Assembly: GCF_004341035.1 (NCBI RefSeq)
Contig: NZ_SLXK01000014.1
Coordinates: 1 to 64,000, forward strand
Origin: Scopulibacillus darangshiensis
GTDB lineage: Bacteria; Bacillota; Bacilli; Bacillales; Sporolactobacillaceae
Direction: 5' to 3'
Length of the DNA: 64,000 nt
The translations under genes and the position numbers were made by a program. Positions 15,540 to 23,454 of this stretch are shown piece by piece. How positions within the stretch are numbered: position 1 is the stretch's first letter; the number at the start of each line of letters is the position of its first letter. The notes beneath the pieces are model-generated. The model saw only the letters and a program-made list of their open reading frames with translations. It had not been told where the DNA came from and did no database searches.

Positions 15540-15605
15540 TTGAAAGGGTTAGAAATTATGTTAAAATTAATTCAAAATGAATATATGATTATTTGTTCAT
15601 ATATT
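15540..15605 (+). promoter_or_regulatory. czcD-like promoter with SmtB/CzrA-type 12-2-12 operator
   Basis: TTGAAA (15540-15545), a 16-bp spacer and TAAAAT (15562-15567) form a promoter. Downstream, the dyad AATATATGATTA-2-TGTTCATATATT (15580-15605) has 10 of 12 matching positions per arm. Its ATATGA..TCATAT core is the shape bound by SmtB/ArsR-family zinc and cadmium sensors such as CzrA. Confidence 0.7.
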
Positions 15606-15624
15606 GAAGGTAGAGGTGGTAAAT

Positions 15625-16569
15625 ATGGGACATGATCACGGCCATGACCATACACATGGTGCAAACAAAAAGGCTTTAATGATTAGTTTTATTATAACAG
15701 CGGTTTATATGATAATTGAAGTGGTCGGGGGAATTATAACCAATAGTTTGGCTTTATTATCCGATGCCGGGCACATGCTGAGTGATGCTGTGTCATTAGG
15801 CGTTGGACTCGCCGCTTTTACAATTGGAGAAAAAGCTGCAAATGACAGCAAAACTTATGGGTATAAGCGCTTTGAGATTCTAGCTGCGCTTTTCAATGGT
15901 GTCACATTAATTTTAATTTCGTTATACATTCTTGTCGAGGTATATCAGCGCTTTATCGATCCGCCTAAAGTTGCTTCAACTGGGATGATGATTGTTGCCA
16001 TTATAGGGCTCATCATGAACATTCTTGTGGCTTGGATATTAATGAGAGGTGACACGGAGGAAAATTTAAATTTGCGGGCTGCTTTTCTGCACGTTATCGG
16101 GGACTTATTAGGTTCTGTCGGCGCCATCATCGCTGCCCTTCTCATCATGTTCTTCGGATTTGGCTGGGCGGATCCACTCGCCAGTGTGATCGTTGCGGTA
16201 TTAGTTCTAATCAGCGGCTGGAGGGTAGCCAAAGATTCGATTCATGTTCTAATGGAAGGTGTGCCGCGGAATGTTGATTTTGCTGACATTATTAAGACGG
16301 TTAAAGACATTCCCGGAATCAAAAGTATTCATGATTTACATGTATGGAGCATAACGAGCGGCAAGAATGCCCTGTCCTGCCACGCTGTCATTAAGGGCTC
16401 TTCAACATTCACAGAATGTCAGCTCATTTTAAGAGAAATTGAACACAGACTCCAGCATAAAAATATCGGACATGTGACCGTTCAGCTGGAAGATGACGGT
16501 CATCCCCATGATGATACCATAACATGTCAGAATGATGATGGGGATGCACATGGTCACCATCATCATTAA
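15625..16569 (+). CDS. czcD: Cation diffusion facilitator (CzcD-like zinc/cadmium exporter)
   Basis: A CDF-family metal/H+ antiporter of about 314 residues. The His-rich start GHDHGHDHTHG and end HGHHHH flank six TM helices. Metal-site residues appear in SLALLSDAGHMLSDAVSLGV (helix II) and AAFLHVIGDLLGSVGA (helix V), and the C-terminal cytoplasmic domain contains IHDLHVWSITSGKNALSCH. The ATG at 15625 follows AGAGGTGG by about 7 nt; the TTG at 15604 lies inside the operator and is unlikely. It exports Zn2+, Cd2+ or Co2+. Divergent from csoR but with its own SmtB-type operator, so control is probably by CadC or an unseen CzrA. Confidence 0.92.
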   Translation: MGHDHGHDHTHGANKKALMISFIITAVYMIIEVVGGIITNSLALLSDAGHMLSDAVSLGVGLAAFTIGEKAANDSKTYGYKRFEILAALFNGVTLILISLYILVEVYQRFIDPPKVASTGMMIVAIIGLIMNILVAWILMRGDTEENLNLRAAFLHVIGDLLGSVGAIIAALLIMFFGFGWADPLASVIVAVLVLISGWRVAKDSIHVLMEGVPRNVDFADIIKTVKDIPGIKSIHDLHVWSITSGKNALSCHAVIKGSSTFTECQLILREIEHRLQHKNIGHVTVQLEDDGHPHDDTITCQNDDGDAHGHHHH

Positions 16570-16591
16570 GGATAGATCTGTAAATCTCAAT

Positions 16592-16627
16592 AAAACATCC
16601 TGAGCCAATTATGGCTCAGGATGTTTT
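16592..16627. terminator. Bidirectional terminator between czcD-like and cadA genes
   Basis: AAAACATCCTGAGCC and GGCTCAGGATGTTTT form a perfect 15-bp stem with a 6-nt loop and T-runs on both strands. It serves two convergent genes. Confidence 0.92.
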
Positions 16628-16647
16628 ACGTTAAAAGGAGTAAAAGA

Positions 16648-19053
16648 CTACTTCTTTTGTTTCAATAACCTCATGCTGTTTAAAATAACGACCAACGCAG
16701 CACCGGTATCACTTAAAACAGCAATCCATAAGGTAAGAAAACCTGGGAAAATTAAAACTAGCGCAGCTAGTTTAGTAATTAAAGAAAACCAGATATTTTG
16801 TTTAATCACCTGTAACGCCTTATGACTTAGCGTCATCGTATAGGGTAATTTCTCCAAGTTATCTGCCATGAGAACGATATCGGCTGTTTCCATTGCTGTA
16901 TCCGTCCCAGCACCTCCCATGGCTATGCCAAGGTCGGCCGTTGCTAGTGCAGGGGCATCATTAATGCCATCCCCAACCATAGCGACCTTTTTACCTTCAT
17001 TTTGAAGTTGTTTGACAACTGTTACTTTATCTTCAGGCATTAATTCTGCAATATAGCGATCAACACCAGCATTGGCTGCTATCTTCCGTGCTGTCCCTTC
17101 ATTATCGCCGGTTAGCATCACTATTTCTTCAATGCCGGTTTGTTTTAATTTGTTAATAGCATTGACCGTAATCGGTCGTATGGCATCCGCAACTGCGATG
17201 AATCCTAAGACTTTTTCCTTTGTTCCAACAAGGACGAGCGTATTCCCTTCATCCTGAAACGTTTGGATGCTCTCTTTTACATGGTCTAGAGGCACATTTA
17301 GTTCATTAAATAGCTTCGGATTTCCGGCAAAATAAGTGATGGTGCCAATCGTTGCTTGTGCCCCCCTGCCAACAATAGCTTTAAAGTCTCTGCCATTAAG
17401 AACTGGGATATCCCTCTCTAATGAATAGTCACAAATCGCCTGAGCAATTGGGTGTTTTGATTGTTCCTCAATCGTTCTTACAATCCCGAGCAATTCAGCT
17501 ACAGAAACATTAGCCATTGGTATGACTTCTGAAACTTTTGGTTTTCCTTCTGTAAGGGTTCCTGTTTTATCAAAGGCAATGGCTTTAATCGCACCTGCTG
17601 TTTCTAAAAAGGTCCCACCTTTGATTAGAACACCGTTCTTTGCCGCATTACCAATTGCTGAAACAATGGCAACTGGTGTTGAAATAACCAGCGCACAAGG
17701 GCAAGCGACGACTAATAATTCAAGACCTTTATATAACCATTCACCCCATGTTCCGAATCCCATTAAAGGCGGAATAACCATAACAGCAAAGGCTAAAATG
17801 AACACAATCGGGGTGTAGACTGCCGCAAACCGATCAACAAAAGCTTGGGTAGATGCTTTCTTTTCCTGAGCTTCTTCTACTAAGTGTATAATCTTTGCGA
17901 TAGTTGTATCTTCCACAAGCTTGGTTACACTAATTTCTAATGATCCATTTTCATTCACTGTACCGGCGTAAACAGCATCACCCTTTTCTTTGTCTACCGG
18001 TATGGACTCACCGGTGATAGGCGCTTGATTTACGCTTGTGGCCCCCGATAAAATCGTACCATCAAGAGGGATCTTTTCACCTGGCCTTACAACAATGGTA
18101 TCGCCAATTGTTATTTCTTCTACAGGTCTAAGAATGAGCTCCTTTCCTTGTTTAACTAATGCCTCCGAAGGCGCAAGGTTCATTAAATTTCGTATGGAAT
18201 CCCTTGTTTTATCGATAGAACGGTTTTGAAGCAGGTTTCCTACAGCGAAAAGGAAAACAACAAGCGCCCCCTCCATCCATTGCCCAATTGCTGCAGCACC
18301 TATTGCAGCCAGAACCATCAAAACATTCATGTCTAAGGAGCGGCTTTTTATCGCATAATAGGCGCTTTTCGCTGGTTTGGTACCTCCGATAATGATAGCC
18401 GCTGCATAAAATACAATGCTAAGCAGAGCCGAGAAATCCATGAAATGGACGGCGTAGCCTAGAACTAATAGAATACCAGAGGCAATTGTGGCTGTATTAT
18501 TTGATCCTTTCGCTTGTTTCGACTGGCCGTCCTGTTTCTGACTATCGAGAAATGCCCTATAGCCGGCTTTATTCACTTCTTTTATCACTTGATCGTCCGT
18601 TATGTCATGGACAATTTGCATCTTCCCTGTCGAAAAATTTACTTTAACCGTCTGAACTTCCGGGAGTTTTTGCATATGTTTTTCAAGCGTCATGGCACAG
18701 GCAGCACAATCCATTCCTTCAATAGTGAACACTTGACCATTCTTGTTAGGCTTCGTCAATGGTTCAGCTTTAAATCCAACTTGAGCCACCCGTTTCTGAA
18801 CATCTTGAATAAAGGATAGATCATTGATCACAGATTGATCCACTGTTAAGCTCATTTTTGCGGTGCTATAATTAACATTCACTTTTTGAATGTCATCACA
18901 CTTACTAAGGTTCTTATTAAGTGTCTGGGCACATGAAGGGCAATCCATCCCTTCGACACGAAAGTCTAACGATGTACCTTGTTGGTCAGGACTTGCAGTT
19001 TCGATGTCAGAGCAAGAGCAATCCGAACAACCATTTTTTTGATGACTAGTCAT
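16648..19053 (-). CDS. cadA: Cadmium/zinc-exporting P1B-type ATPase CadA
   Basis: A heavy-metal ATPase of about 801 residues. The N-terminus has a Cys-rich stretch CSDCSCSD, then two HMA domains with GMDCPSCAQTL and GMDCAACAMTL. The TM ion site is CPC in VACPCALVISTPVA, followed by DKTGTLTEGK (phosphorylated Asp), EEQSKHPIAQAI and GDGINDAPALATADLGIAMG. The MDC..C type of HMA and the regulator cadC indicate Cd2+, Zn2+ or Pb2+ rather than copper. The ATG at 19053 follows GGAG by 8 nt and overlaps the cadC stop by 8 bp, so the genes are translationally coupled. The two HMA domains differ from the single-domain plasmid CadA. Confidence 0.93.
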   Translation of the reverse strand: MTSHQKNGCSDCSCSDIETASPDQQGTSLDFRVEGMDCPSCAQTLNKNLSKCDDIQKVNVNYSTAKMSLTVDQSVINDLSFIQDVQKRVAQVGFKAEPLTKPNKNGQVFTIEGMDCAACAMTLEKHMQKLPEVQTVKVNFSTGKMQIVHDITDDQVIKEVNKAGYRAFLDSQKQDGQSKQAKGSNNTATIASGILLVLGYAVHFMDFSALLSIVFYAAAIIIGGTKPAKSAYYAIKSRSLDMNVLMVLAAIGAAAIGQWMEGALVVFLFAVGNLLQNRSIDKTRDSIRNLMNLAPSEALVKQGKELILRPVEEITIGDTIVVRPGEKIPLDGTILSGATSVNQAPITGESIPVDKEKGDAVYAGTVNENGSLEISVTKLVEDTTIAKIIHLVEEAQEKKASTQAFVDRFAAVYTPIVFILAFAVMVIPPLMGFGTWGEWLYKGLELLVVACPCALVISTPVAIVSAIGNAAKNGVLIKGGTFLETAGAIKAIAFDKTGTLTEGKPKVSEVIPMANVSVAELLGIVRTIEEQSKHPIAQAICDYSLERDIPVLNGRDFKAIVGRGAQATIGTITYFAGNPKLFNELNVPLDHVKESIQTFQDEGNTLVLVGTKEKVLGFIAVADAIRPITVNAINKLKQTGIEEIVMLTGDNEGTARKIAANAGVDRYIAELMPEDKVTVVKQLQNEGKKVAMVGDGINDAPALATADLGIAMGGAGTDTAMETADIVLMADNLEKLPYTMTLSHKALQVIKQNIWFSLITKLAALVLIFPGFLTLWIAVLSDTGAALVVILNSMRLLKQKK

Positions 19054-19402
19054 GTACGAGGCTCCTTTCTTTTGAAGATAGACACACATCGTTCATATCA
19101 CAATCTCTGACATCTGATTCAACTGTAAATAATACATCGTCAAACATTTGCAGAAGCTGTTTGACTTGAGCATTTCTTAGGCTGTAGTAGACATACTTCC
19201 CTTCTTGCCTGCCCCTAATAATACCGCAGCCTTTAAGACAGGCTAGATGCTGAGATATGTTAGATTGGTTGCCATTTATCTCTTTCACGATTTGTGAGAC
19301 CGGTTTTTCTCCATTTTTCAAACAATCCAGGATTTGAATTCTCGTTTTATCGGCAAAACCTCTCAAGAATTTGGTTTTTGTTTCAATATTTATTTGGTTC
19401 AT
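19046..19402 (-). CDS. cadC: ArsR-family metal-responsive repressor CadC-like
   Basis: A winged-helix SmtB/ArsR repressor of about 118 residues with the HTH NQSNISQHLACLKGCGIIRG and the wing RQEGKYVYYSL. Cysteines in LDCLKNG and HLACLKGCG and the C-terminal VRDCDMNDVC could bind Cd2+ or Zn2+. The ATG at 19402 follows GGGGTGAT. Cotranscribed with cadA (8-bp overlap). It probably represses its own promoter at 19450-19478 and perhaps the czcD-like gene, whose SmtB-type operator has no local partner. Confidence 0.88.
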   Translation of the reverse strand: MNQINIETKTKFLRGFADKTRIQILDCLKNGEKPVSQIVKEINGNQSNISQHLACLKGCGIIRGRQEGKYVYYSLRNAQVKQLLQMFDDVLFTVESDVRDCDMNDVCLSSKERSLVHD

Positions 19403-19422
19403 ACAATCACCCCACAAATTAG

Positions 19423-19478
19423 TCTACACTAATATATGACTTATGATTGATATTAGCAACAACTAATATGAAGGTCAA
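19423..19478 (-). promoter_or_regulatory. cadC-cadA promoter and possible operator
   Basis: On the minus strand TTGACC (19473-19478), a 17-bp spacer and TAATAT (19450-19455) make a good sigma-A promoter. CTAATAT and ATATTAG arms (about 19429-19456, 14-bp spacer) flank the start site and may be the CadC site. Confidence 0.7.
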
Positions 19479-19501
19479 GTTGTGAATCCCTTTAGACATC
19501 C

Positions 19502-20461
19502 TTATGTATTTGATGGGGTAAGATCATCGCAGATAATGTTTTCTTCATGAGGGTGAGATTGGTCCTCAATTTGGATTGTCGTATGACCTATTGTCAGATC
19601 CTTTAACTTCTCTTCCACCTTTCTTAAGATCCCTTGGCTATCCGATACTGACATGCTCCCTTCTAGTACAAGATGGCAGGATAAGGCGGTTTTTCCGCTC
19701 GTTATACTCCAGACATGAAGATCATGAACATTTTCAACACCTGATACAGATTGAATCGCATCAGTTACCTCTTCAATATTCACATTTTCAGGGGTTCCTT
19801 CCATGAGAATGCCGATTGTTTGTGTCACAATTCGCCAGGCACTAAAAGCAATTAATAAAGCGATACCCACACTTAAGATTGGATCGATATAATACCAGCC
19901 GGTAAAGTAAAGAATAATGCCGCCGACAATAACGCCTGCCGATGCAGCAGCATCACCTAATATATGGAGAACTGCACTTTTGACATTAAGGTTTTCTTCC
20001 TTTCTCATGCCTAAGCCTAAGTATAAATTAACAATCAAGCCGACACCGGCCCCAATAAACATCCATGTTGAATGAATGGGATGAGGCGTTTGAAACCGTT
20101 GATAGGCCTCCCATAAAATAACGAGGGTAATCACTATGAGTGTCACACCGTTTATAAAGGCTGCAAGAATGCCGGAACGGTGATAACCAAAGGTCCGCTT
20201 TTCATCCGCAGGCTTATCAGCTTGCTTTAATGCAAACCAGGATAAACCAATGGCCCCCAAGTCGGTCACGACGTGTCCCGCATCTGACAACAGGGCTAAA
20301 CTATTGGATATGATCCCCCCTATTATTTCTGCAGCTAAAATTAATATAGTTAGTAAAAATGCCTTTTTCATTTTACCTGCTGGCGCATGTGAATGAAAAA
20401 CATCGTTATGATTGTGCTTATGATCATTCCCTTTTAATTGCTCTTCTTCATTGGCATTCAT
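19502..20461 (-). CDS. Cation diffusion facilitator (second copy, ZitB/CzcD-like)
   Basis: A 319-residue CDF exporter with His-rich N-terminus (DHKHNHNDVFHSHA), six TM helices, SLALLSDAGHVVTDLGAIGL in helix II, AVLHILGDAAASAGVI in helix V and the cytoplasmic VHDLHVWSITSGKTALSCH. It resembles the czcD-like protein at 15625 but is clearly divergent, so it is an old paralogue. The start is supported by AAGGGGG. A CsoR-like palindrome lies in the leader at 20478-20495. Zinc, cadmium or cobalt export is likely; which metal is not visible. Confidence 0.9.
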   Translation of the reverse strand: MNANEEEQLKGNDHKHNHNDVFHSHAPAGKMKKAFLLTILILAAEIIGGIISNSLALLSDAGHVVTDLGAIGLSWFALKQADKPADEKRTFGYHRSGILAAFINGVTLIVITLVILWEAYQRFQTPHPIHSTWMFIGAGVGLIVNLYLGLGMRKEENLNVKSAVLHILGDAAASAGVIVGGIILYFTGWYYIDPILSVGIALLIAFSAWRIVTQTIGILMEGTPENVNIEEVTDAIQSVSGVENVHDLHVWSITSGKTALSCHLVLEGSMSVSDSQGILRKVEEKLKDLTIGHTTIQIEDQSHPHEENIICDDLTPSNT

Positions 20462-20477
20462 GTGTTTACCCCCTTAT

Positions 20478-20495
20478 GTATAACCCCCTGGGTAG
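20478..20495 (-). promoter_or_regulatory. CsoR-like site upstream of the second CDF gene
   Basis: On the minus strand CTACCCAGGGGGTTATAC resembles the half-sites and G-tract core of the copZ operator, but with imperfect symmetry. It lies 17 bp before the start codon. A CsoR or RcnR-type regulator could bind here; weak evidence. Confidence 0.35.
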
Positions 20496-20588
20496 TTCAA
20501 TTATTAGTTTGCCGAAGAAAAGCAAAAACATGCATGACAAGAGTTCAACGACTCACCACCTATAACAGCTTGCTGGGGCCAAACAAGC

Positions 20589-20615
20589 AAAAAAGCGCCG
20601 CCAAGACGCTTTTTA
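20589..20615. terminator. Hairpin in the 20462-20709 gap
   Basis: AAAAAGCG and CGCTTTTT flank a short loop, with A- and T-runs outside, giving a terminator usable from both sides. The rest of the 248-bp gap holds the leader of the CDF gene and nothing else I can support. Confidence 0.65.
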
Positions 20616-20709
20616 GATAACTCAATATAAAGATGTTGTATTTACCTTTTCTAGGCGGATGTTCACCTCACCATTCTCAACACAGCCGAATAAACTGTGC
20701 TATAAAGGT

Positions 20710-20907
20710 TTATGGATCAAAGCGATCAGGGTCTGATGCAATATTAATATGGTCTATCGCTTTATTTTCTTTTCCGCTTATTGTTCCAAAGCCTTGGTTT
20801 TCTTTCTTTTTGGAACTCCAGTAGCCTTGTTGATTTTTCCCTGAAAAAACACCAGATGACCGTGTGATTTGGCCAATTTTAAGGTCTTTAAAATGAATAT
20901 GCTCCAT
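20710..20907 (-). CDS. GerPA/GerPF-like small protein
   Basis: A 65-residue protein starting MEHIHFKDLKIG. It carries the core that recurs through this cluster: S-G-V-F-S-G-K-N-Q, then W-S-S-K-K-K-E-N-Q-G-F-G, then an I-D-H-I-N element and D-P-D. The spacing resembles GerPA/GerPF spore proteins (a G-D/N turn, an S-K, a GxG, and an N..D.D ending). The ATG at 20907 follows GGGAGG by 8 nt; the longer ORF starting at 21015 has no such site. Divergent from the Hsp20-like gene. Those GerP proteins help germinants cross the spore coat; a similar role here is an inference. Confidence 0.6.
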   Translation of the reverse strand: MEHIHFKDLKIGQITRSSGVFSGKNQQGYWSSKKKENQGFGTISGKENKAIDHINIASDPDRFDP

Positions 20908-20994
20908 GCAGTCAGCCTCCCAATAAAAATCTTTATATAAATGTATTTGATAAACAAGATCTTTATCACAAAGCATTGAAAGGAATTGATTCTC

Positions 20995-21450
20995 TTGAAT
21001 CCGTTCTCTAATCAAGATGGAATAAAATCATATCTTGAAGGCTTAGGCATTCCCTTTTTGACTAATATGCCACTCAATAATCCTGGTATGCAAAAACAAA
21101 TGCAGGATATTATGAATCAATCCATGTCTGGCTTTGGCGGGATGGGGAACCCGGCAGCTCAAGCTCAAGAGCCCCCATCAAACCAGCCGGATTATCAGGT
21201 GTTTGAAACAAATAATGGTGTTATTGTGCGTCTTCCGGTGATTATTGATGACGACACTAGACCGCGCCTGTATATGGATTCACATCACCTTTATGTTAAA
21301 GAGTTTCCTGACCAAAACGAAGAATTGACCATTCAACTTCCCGCACCTATAAATCCGAAAGAGGCAAATGTGTCTTATAAAAATGGCATATTAGAAGCTC
21401 AATTAATGAAACGTACGTCTCCATCGGTAACAGAGATAAATTTTGATTAG
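20995..21450 (+). CDS. Hsp20/alpha-crystallin-like protein, probably spore-associated
   Basis: A protein of about 151 residues. The N-terminal part is Met/Gly/Gln-rich and disordered (MQKQMQDIMNQSMSGFGGMG). The C-terminal part (about 70-150) has the alpha-crystallin beta-sandwich pattern: VFETNNGVIVRLPVIIDDD, HHLYVKEFP, and NVSYKNGILEAQLMKR near the end. The last corresponds to the family GxL core. TTG at 20995 is preferred, about 10 nt after AAGGA; the TTG at 20986 abuts it. It is followed by a small TM gene and a GerPC-like gene, so a spore-coat role (compare CotP/CotM) is likely but inferred. Confidence 0.65.
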   Translation: MNPFSNQDGIKSYLEGLGIPFLTNMPLNNPGMQKQMQDIMNQSMSGFGGMGNPAAQAQEPPSNQPDYQVFETNNGVIVRLPVIIDDDTRPRLYMDSHHLYVKEFPDQNEELTIQLPAPINPKEANVSYKNGILEAQLMKRTSPSVTEINFD

Positions 21451-21458
21451 CTGATCCA

Positions 21459-21617
21459 ATGAGTGCATCCATCGCTTTTTTTAACCTCTATACGCTTTTC
21501 CCCATCTTTGTCCTTATATTCTTATTAACAGGATCATATAATCCAAGAAGACGATTTGTACAACCCTATCCAGAAAACGACAGATTAGGGGGTCGGACTT
21601 CGCATGTTTGGTTTTAA
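21459..21617 (+). CDS. Small single-span membrane protein
   Basis: An ORF of 52 codons with one hydrophobic helix (NLYTLFPIFVLIFLLTGSYN) followed by a basic tail (NPRRRFVQPYPENDR). It begins 8 bp after the Hsp20-like gene and overlaps the GerPC-like gene by 14 bp, so it fits tightly in a plus-strand operon. No good ribosome binding site precedes the ATG, so it may depend on coupling to the upstream gene. Family not recognised. Confidence 0.5.
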   Translation: MSASIAFFNLYTLFPIFVLIFLLTGSYNPRRRFVQPYPENDRLGGRTSHVWF

Positions 21618-22179
21618 GAAGAGACGAGAAGAGAAAATACGGGAACAGAAAGCCATATATCGGTTGGAAAGAAAGATGGACATATTCCAAGATATTTTAC
21701 TAAAAATGACGCAAGAAGGCTTCTCTTGTGACATTACTATTGAGAAAATAGATGTCAATGATCCCGTAATCGATAACCTTACCTTCCGTCTTGACACATT
21801 AGACGTGAAGGATCTAAGCGGTGCATTAAACTTGGGGAACAACTTTGGCGTTGGCGCTAACCCAAACAACAATAAAAAAGGAAGTCATAAAGAAGATGGG
21901 GCAAGATCAAAGCAGCCTAAAGACAGGAAACCTGATCGCTCCCCTTCCCATAAGACGTCTGTAACTGCCAAAAAAGAGCCTAACAGTACCAAGACTGCCC
22001 CTGCTAGACATACAACGTCACCAAAGACAAAAGTCCATTCTAAAGCAAAGGGAACAGATCCAAAAAGGATAAGCCAACAGTCGCCAAAAACACCTGAACC
22101 CCATGGTATGACAACTGAGCTCAATAAGGAAAAGCGCGGATATACTGTAAAGTTCAACAACCATCCAAATAAAAAGTGA
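21604..22179 (+). CDS. GerPC-like protein with disordered basic tail
   Basis: A 191-residue protein. Residues 1-40 form a charged coiled coil (EEKIREQKAIYRLERKMDIF). Residues about 40-85 read IDNLTFRLDTLDVKDLSGAL and NLGNNFGVGANP, which recalls the GerPC pattern of a coiled coil followed by a strand pair and L-x-G-x-L-N-x-G. Residues 90-191 are Lys/Ser/Pro/Thr-rich and disordered. GerPC is needed for germinant access in Bacillus spores. GGGGGT lies about 10 nt upstream of the ATG. It is the last gene of a three-gene operon with the Hsp20-like gene. Confidence 0.5.
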   Translation: MFGFKKRREEKIREQKAIYRLERKMDIFQDILLKMTQEGFSCDITIEKIDVNDPVIDNLTFRLDTLDVKDLSGALNLGNNFGVGANPNNNKKGSHKEDGARSKQPKDRKPDRSPSHKTSVTAKKEPNSTKTAPARHTTSPKTKVHSKAKGTDPKRISQQSPKTPEPHGMTTELNKEKRGYTVKFNNHPNKK

Positions 22180-22213
22180 TCTTCTTCCTCGAGGCCGGGT
22201 AAGAAGATCACTT
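22174..22213. terminator. Bidirectional terminator
   Basis: AAGTGATCTTCTT and AAGAAGATCACTT form a perfect 13-bp stem with flanking A- and T-runs, between the convergent GerPC-like gene and the GerP-like minus-strand operon. Confidence 0.9.
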
Positions 22214-22235
22214 CTTTTCCTTATAAGATAATTAT

Positions 22236-22730
22236 TTATTCCTCAACCACTGTTGCTTGTGACATATCATTAACTACATTGTCTATATTATCGTTATCGG
22301 AAACGCTATTATTGGCCATTTTAAACTTATTTATTCCCGATGCTGTTCCAAAGCCCTTATTTTCCTTATAATGAGACCGCCAATTTTCTTGATAATTCTC
22401 ACCGACACTTACAGATGTTGCAACTGAAGCAATACCGACATTAATCGAGTCAAATTTTATCGTGTCTATTACGTTTGATGCCGTCCGTTTCCCCGGTGCA
22501 TCCGTTTGATTGACATCATTAATGACCGTGTCAATGCTATCATTGTCCATAACCATACTAACTGTTTTATAAAATGTTGACCCGCTTCCGGAACCAAAGC
22601 CTTGGTTGCTTTTATTTGATGAGTGCCAACCATGAGCTGAATTGTTTCCAATAAATATCCCGGAGTTGGTTCCAATCGTTGACACAGATAAATTGTTAAA
22701 GTGGATCGATTCTTCACACTCTCTACTCAC
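22236..22730 (-). CDS. GerPA/GerPF-like protein with two tandem domains
   Basis: A 164-residue protein made of two copies of the cluster domain. Copy 1 (about 8-75) has ESIHFNNLSVSTIG, then SGIFIGNN, WHSSNKSNQGFGSGSG, and MDNDSIDTVINDV. Copy 2 (about 86-160) has DTIKFDSINVG, VSVGENYQENW, HYKENKGFGTASG, and DNDNIDNVVNDM. The repeated W..(S/H)..K.N.GFG...G and DNDxID elements make internal duplication clear. The GTG start follows GGAGGG. It lies 12 bp downstream of the 22743 gene, so the two form an operon. Confidence 0.6.
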   Translation of the reverse strand: MSRECEESIHFNNLSVSTIGTNSGIFIGNNSAHGWHSSNKSNQGFGSGSGSTFYKTVSMVMDNDSIDTVINDVNQTDAPGKRTASNVIDTIKFDSINVGIASVATSVSVGENYQENWRSHYKENKGFGTASGINKFKMANNSVSDNDNIDNVVNDMSQATVVEE

Positions 22731-22742
22731 GGTGACCCTCCT

Positions 22743-22988
22743 TTATAATCCTTGAGCTTGACTGCTAGGGATACCGTCATTATCCATTATAGGTGTATCT
22801 ACTACATCATTATCTATCATGTTGTTAAATATGCCGGAATTAACGCTTACACCATAAAGCCACCCGTTTGCATAGTTAAATTTACCATGGGCGGACCAGC
22901 CCACTTGATTGTTTTCGCCAATAGCTATGGAGCAATCCGTCGTCATATTATTTGAATTAATCGCGCCAAAGGTTATATTTACTGACAT
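22743..22988 (-). CDS. GerPA/GerPF-like small protein
   Basis: An 81-residue protein starting MSVNITFGAINSNNM, with IGENNQVGWSAHGKFNYANG and MIDNDVVDTPIMDNDG. It is close in layout to the MPxIV proteins at 23451 and 23787 (N-terminal strand with INS, the GxNNQ..W...GK.N..NG core, and the D.DV.DTP ending). The ATG at 22988 follows GGAGGG; the longer ORF lacks a site. First gene of an operon with the two-domain protein. The 23004-23175 gap upstream holds a candidate terminator hairpin and no clear promoter. Confidence 0.6.
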   Translation of the reverse strand: MSVNITFGAINSNNMTTDCSIAIGENNQVGWSAHGKFNYANGWLYGVSVNSGIFNNMIDNDVVDTPIMDNDGIPSSQAQGL

Positions 22989-23110
22989 AACTGCCCTCCA
23001 CATTTATGGCCTCTTATACTTAGTATATAGATACGACTTATTGTCCTGTGACCATTTTTGTGAACAAGATTGAATAGAAGTTTTGCTTAAAGGTTTATTG
23101 CGAAGATAAT

Positions 23111-23132
23111 TTGACTTGGATGTCCAAATCAA
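23111..23132 (-). terminator. Inverted repeat downstream of the 23176 gene
   Basis: TTGACTTGGA and TCCAAATCAA (one mismatch, 2-nt loop) lie 44 bp past the stop of the 23176 gene. On the minus strand ATTATC follows, so termination strength is doubtful. No other feature was seen in 22989-23175. Confidence 0.4.
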
Positions 23133-23175
23133 GGGGGCGAAAGAAATGGAATAACAGGGGGATAAGTATAAAACC

Positions 23176-23454
23176 TTAAGAAGTGCCCTCTTCTCCGTTA
23201 TCCCCTTTCCCTGCTCCAGACTTTTTCCATATTGTTAAATCTTCCATATCATTATCGAAGACCGCATTGATGATACTAATGGAACTGTTAGAATTGCCGA
23301 ACTCTCTTCCAAATCCCATGTTGTTTTTGGAATTCGAACTCCAGAGGGGCTGGTTATTTGAACCCGAAAACACACCTGCACAATTGCTCAGCACGTTTAT
23401 GTTGATGGCATTGATTTGAACATAAACGTCAGAATCCTTACCCACTTTGATCAA
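23176..23454 (-). CDS. GerPA/GerPF-like protein with acidic/Gly-rich tail
   Basis: A 92-residue protein with QINAININVL, then AGVFSGSNNQPLWSSNSKNN and MGFGREFG, then NAVFDNDMED, so it belongs to the same family as its neighbours. A tail of about 20 residues (KKSGAGKGDNGEEGTS) is unique to it. Its TTG start overlaps the TGA stop of the upstream gene (TTGA), suggesting translational coupling. A GTG at 23445 is an alternative start. Confidence 0.55.
   Translation of the reverse strand: MIKVGKDSDVYVQINAININVLSNCAGVFSGSNNQPLWSSNSKNNMGFGREFGNSNSSISIINAVFDNDMEDLTIWKKSGAGKGDNGEEGTS

Noticed and set aside
20438-20620. 60- to 68-codon plus-strand ORFs across the CDF leader
   Set aside because: They cover the ribosome binding site and a terminator hairpin of real elements on the minus strand and show no protein features.
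21885-22211. 108-codon minus-strand ORF opposite the GerPC-like gene tail
   Set aside because: Antisense to a Lys/Ser/Pro-rich coding stretch, which gives an artificial hydrophobic reading; it also runs through the terminator.
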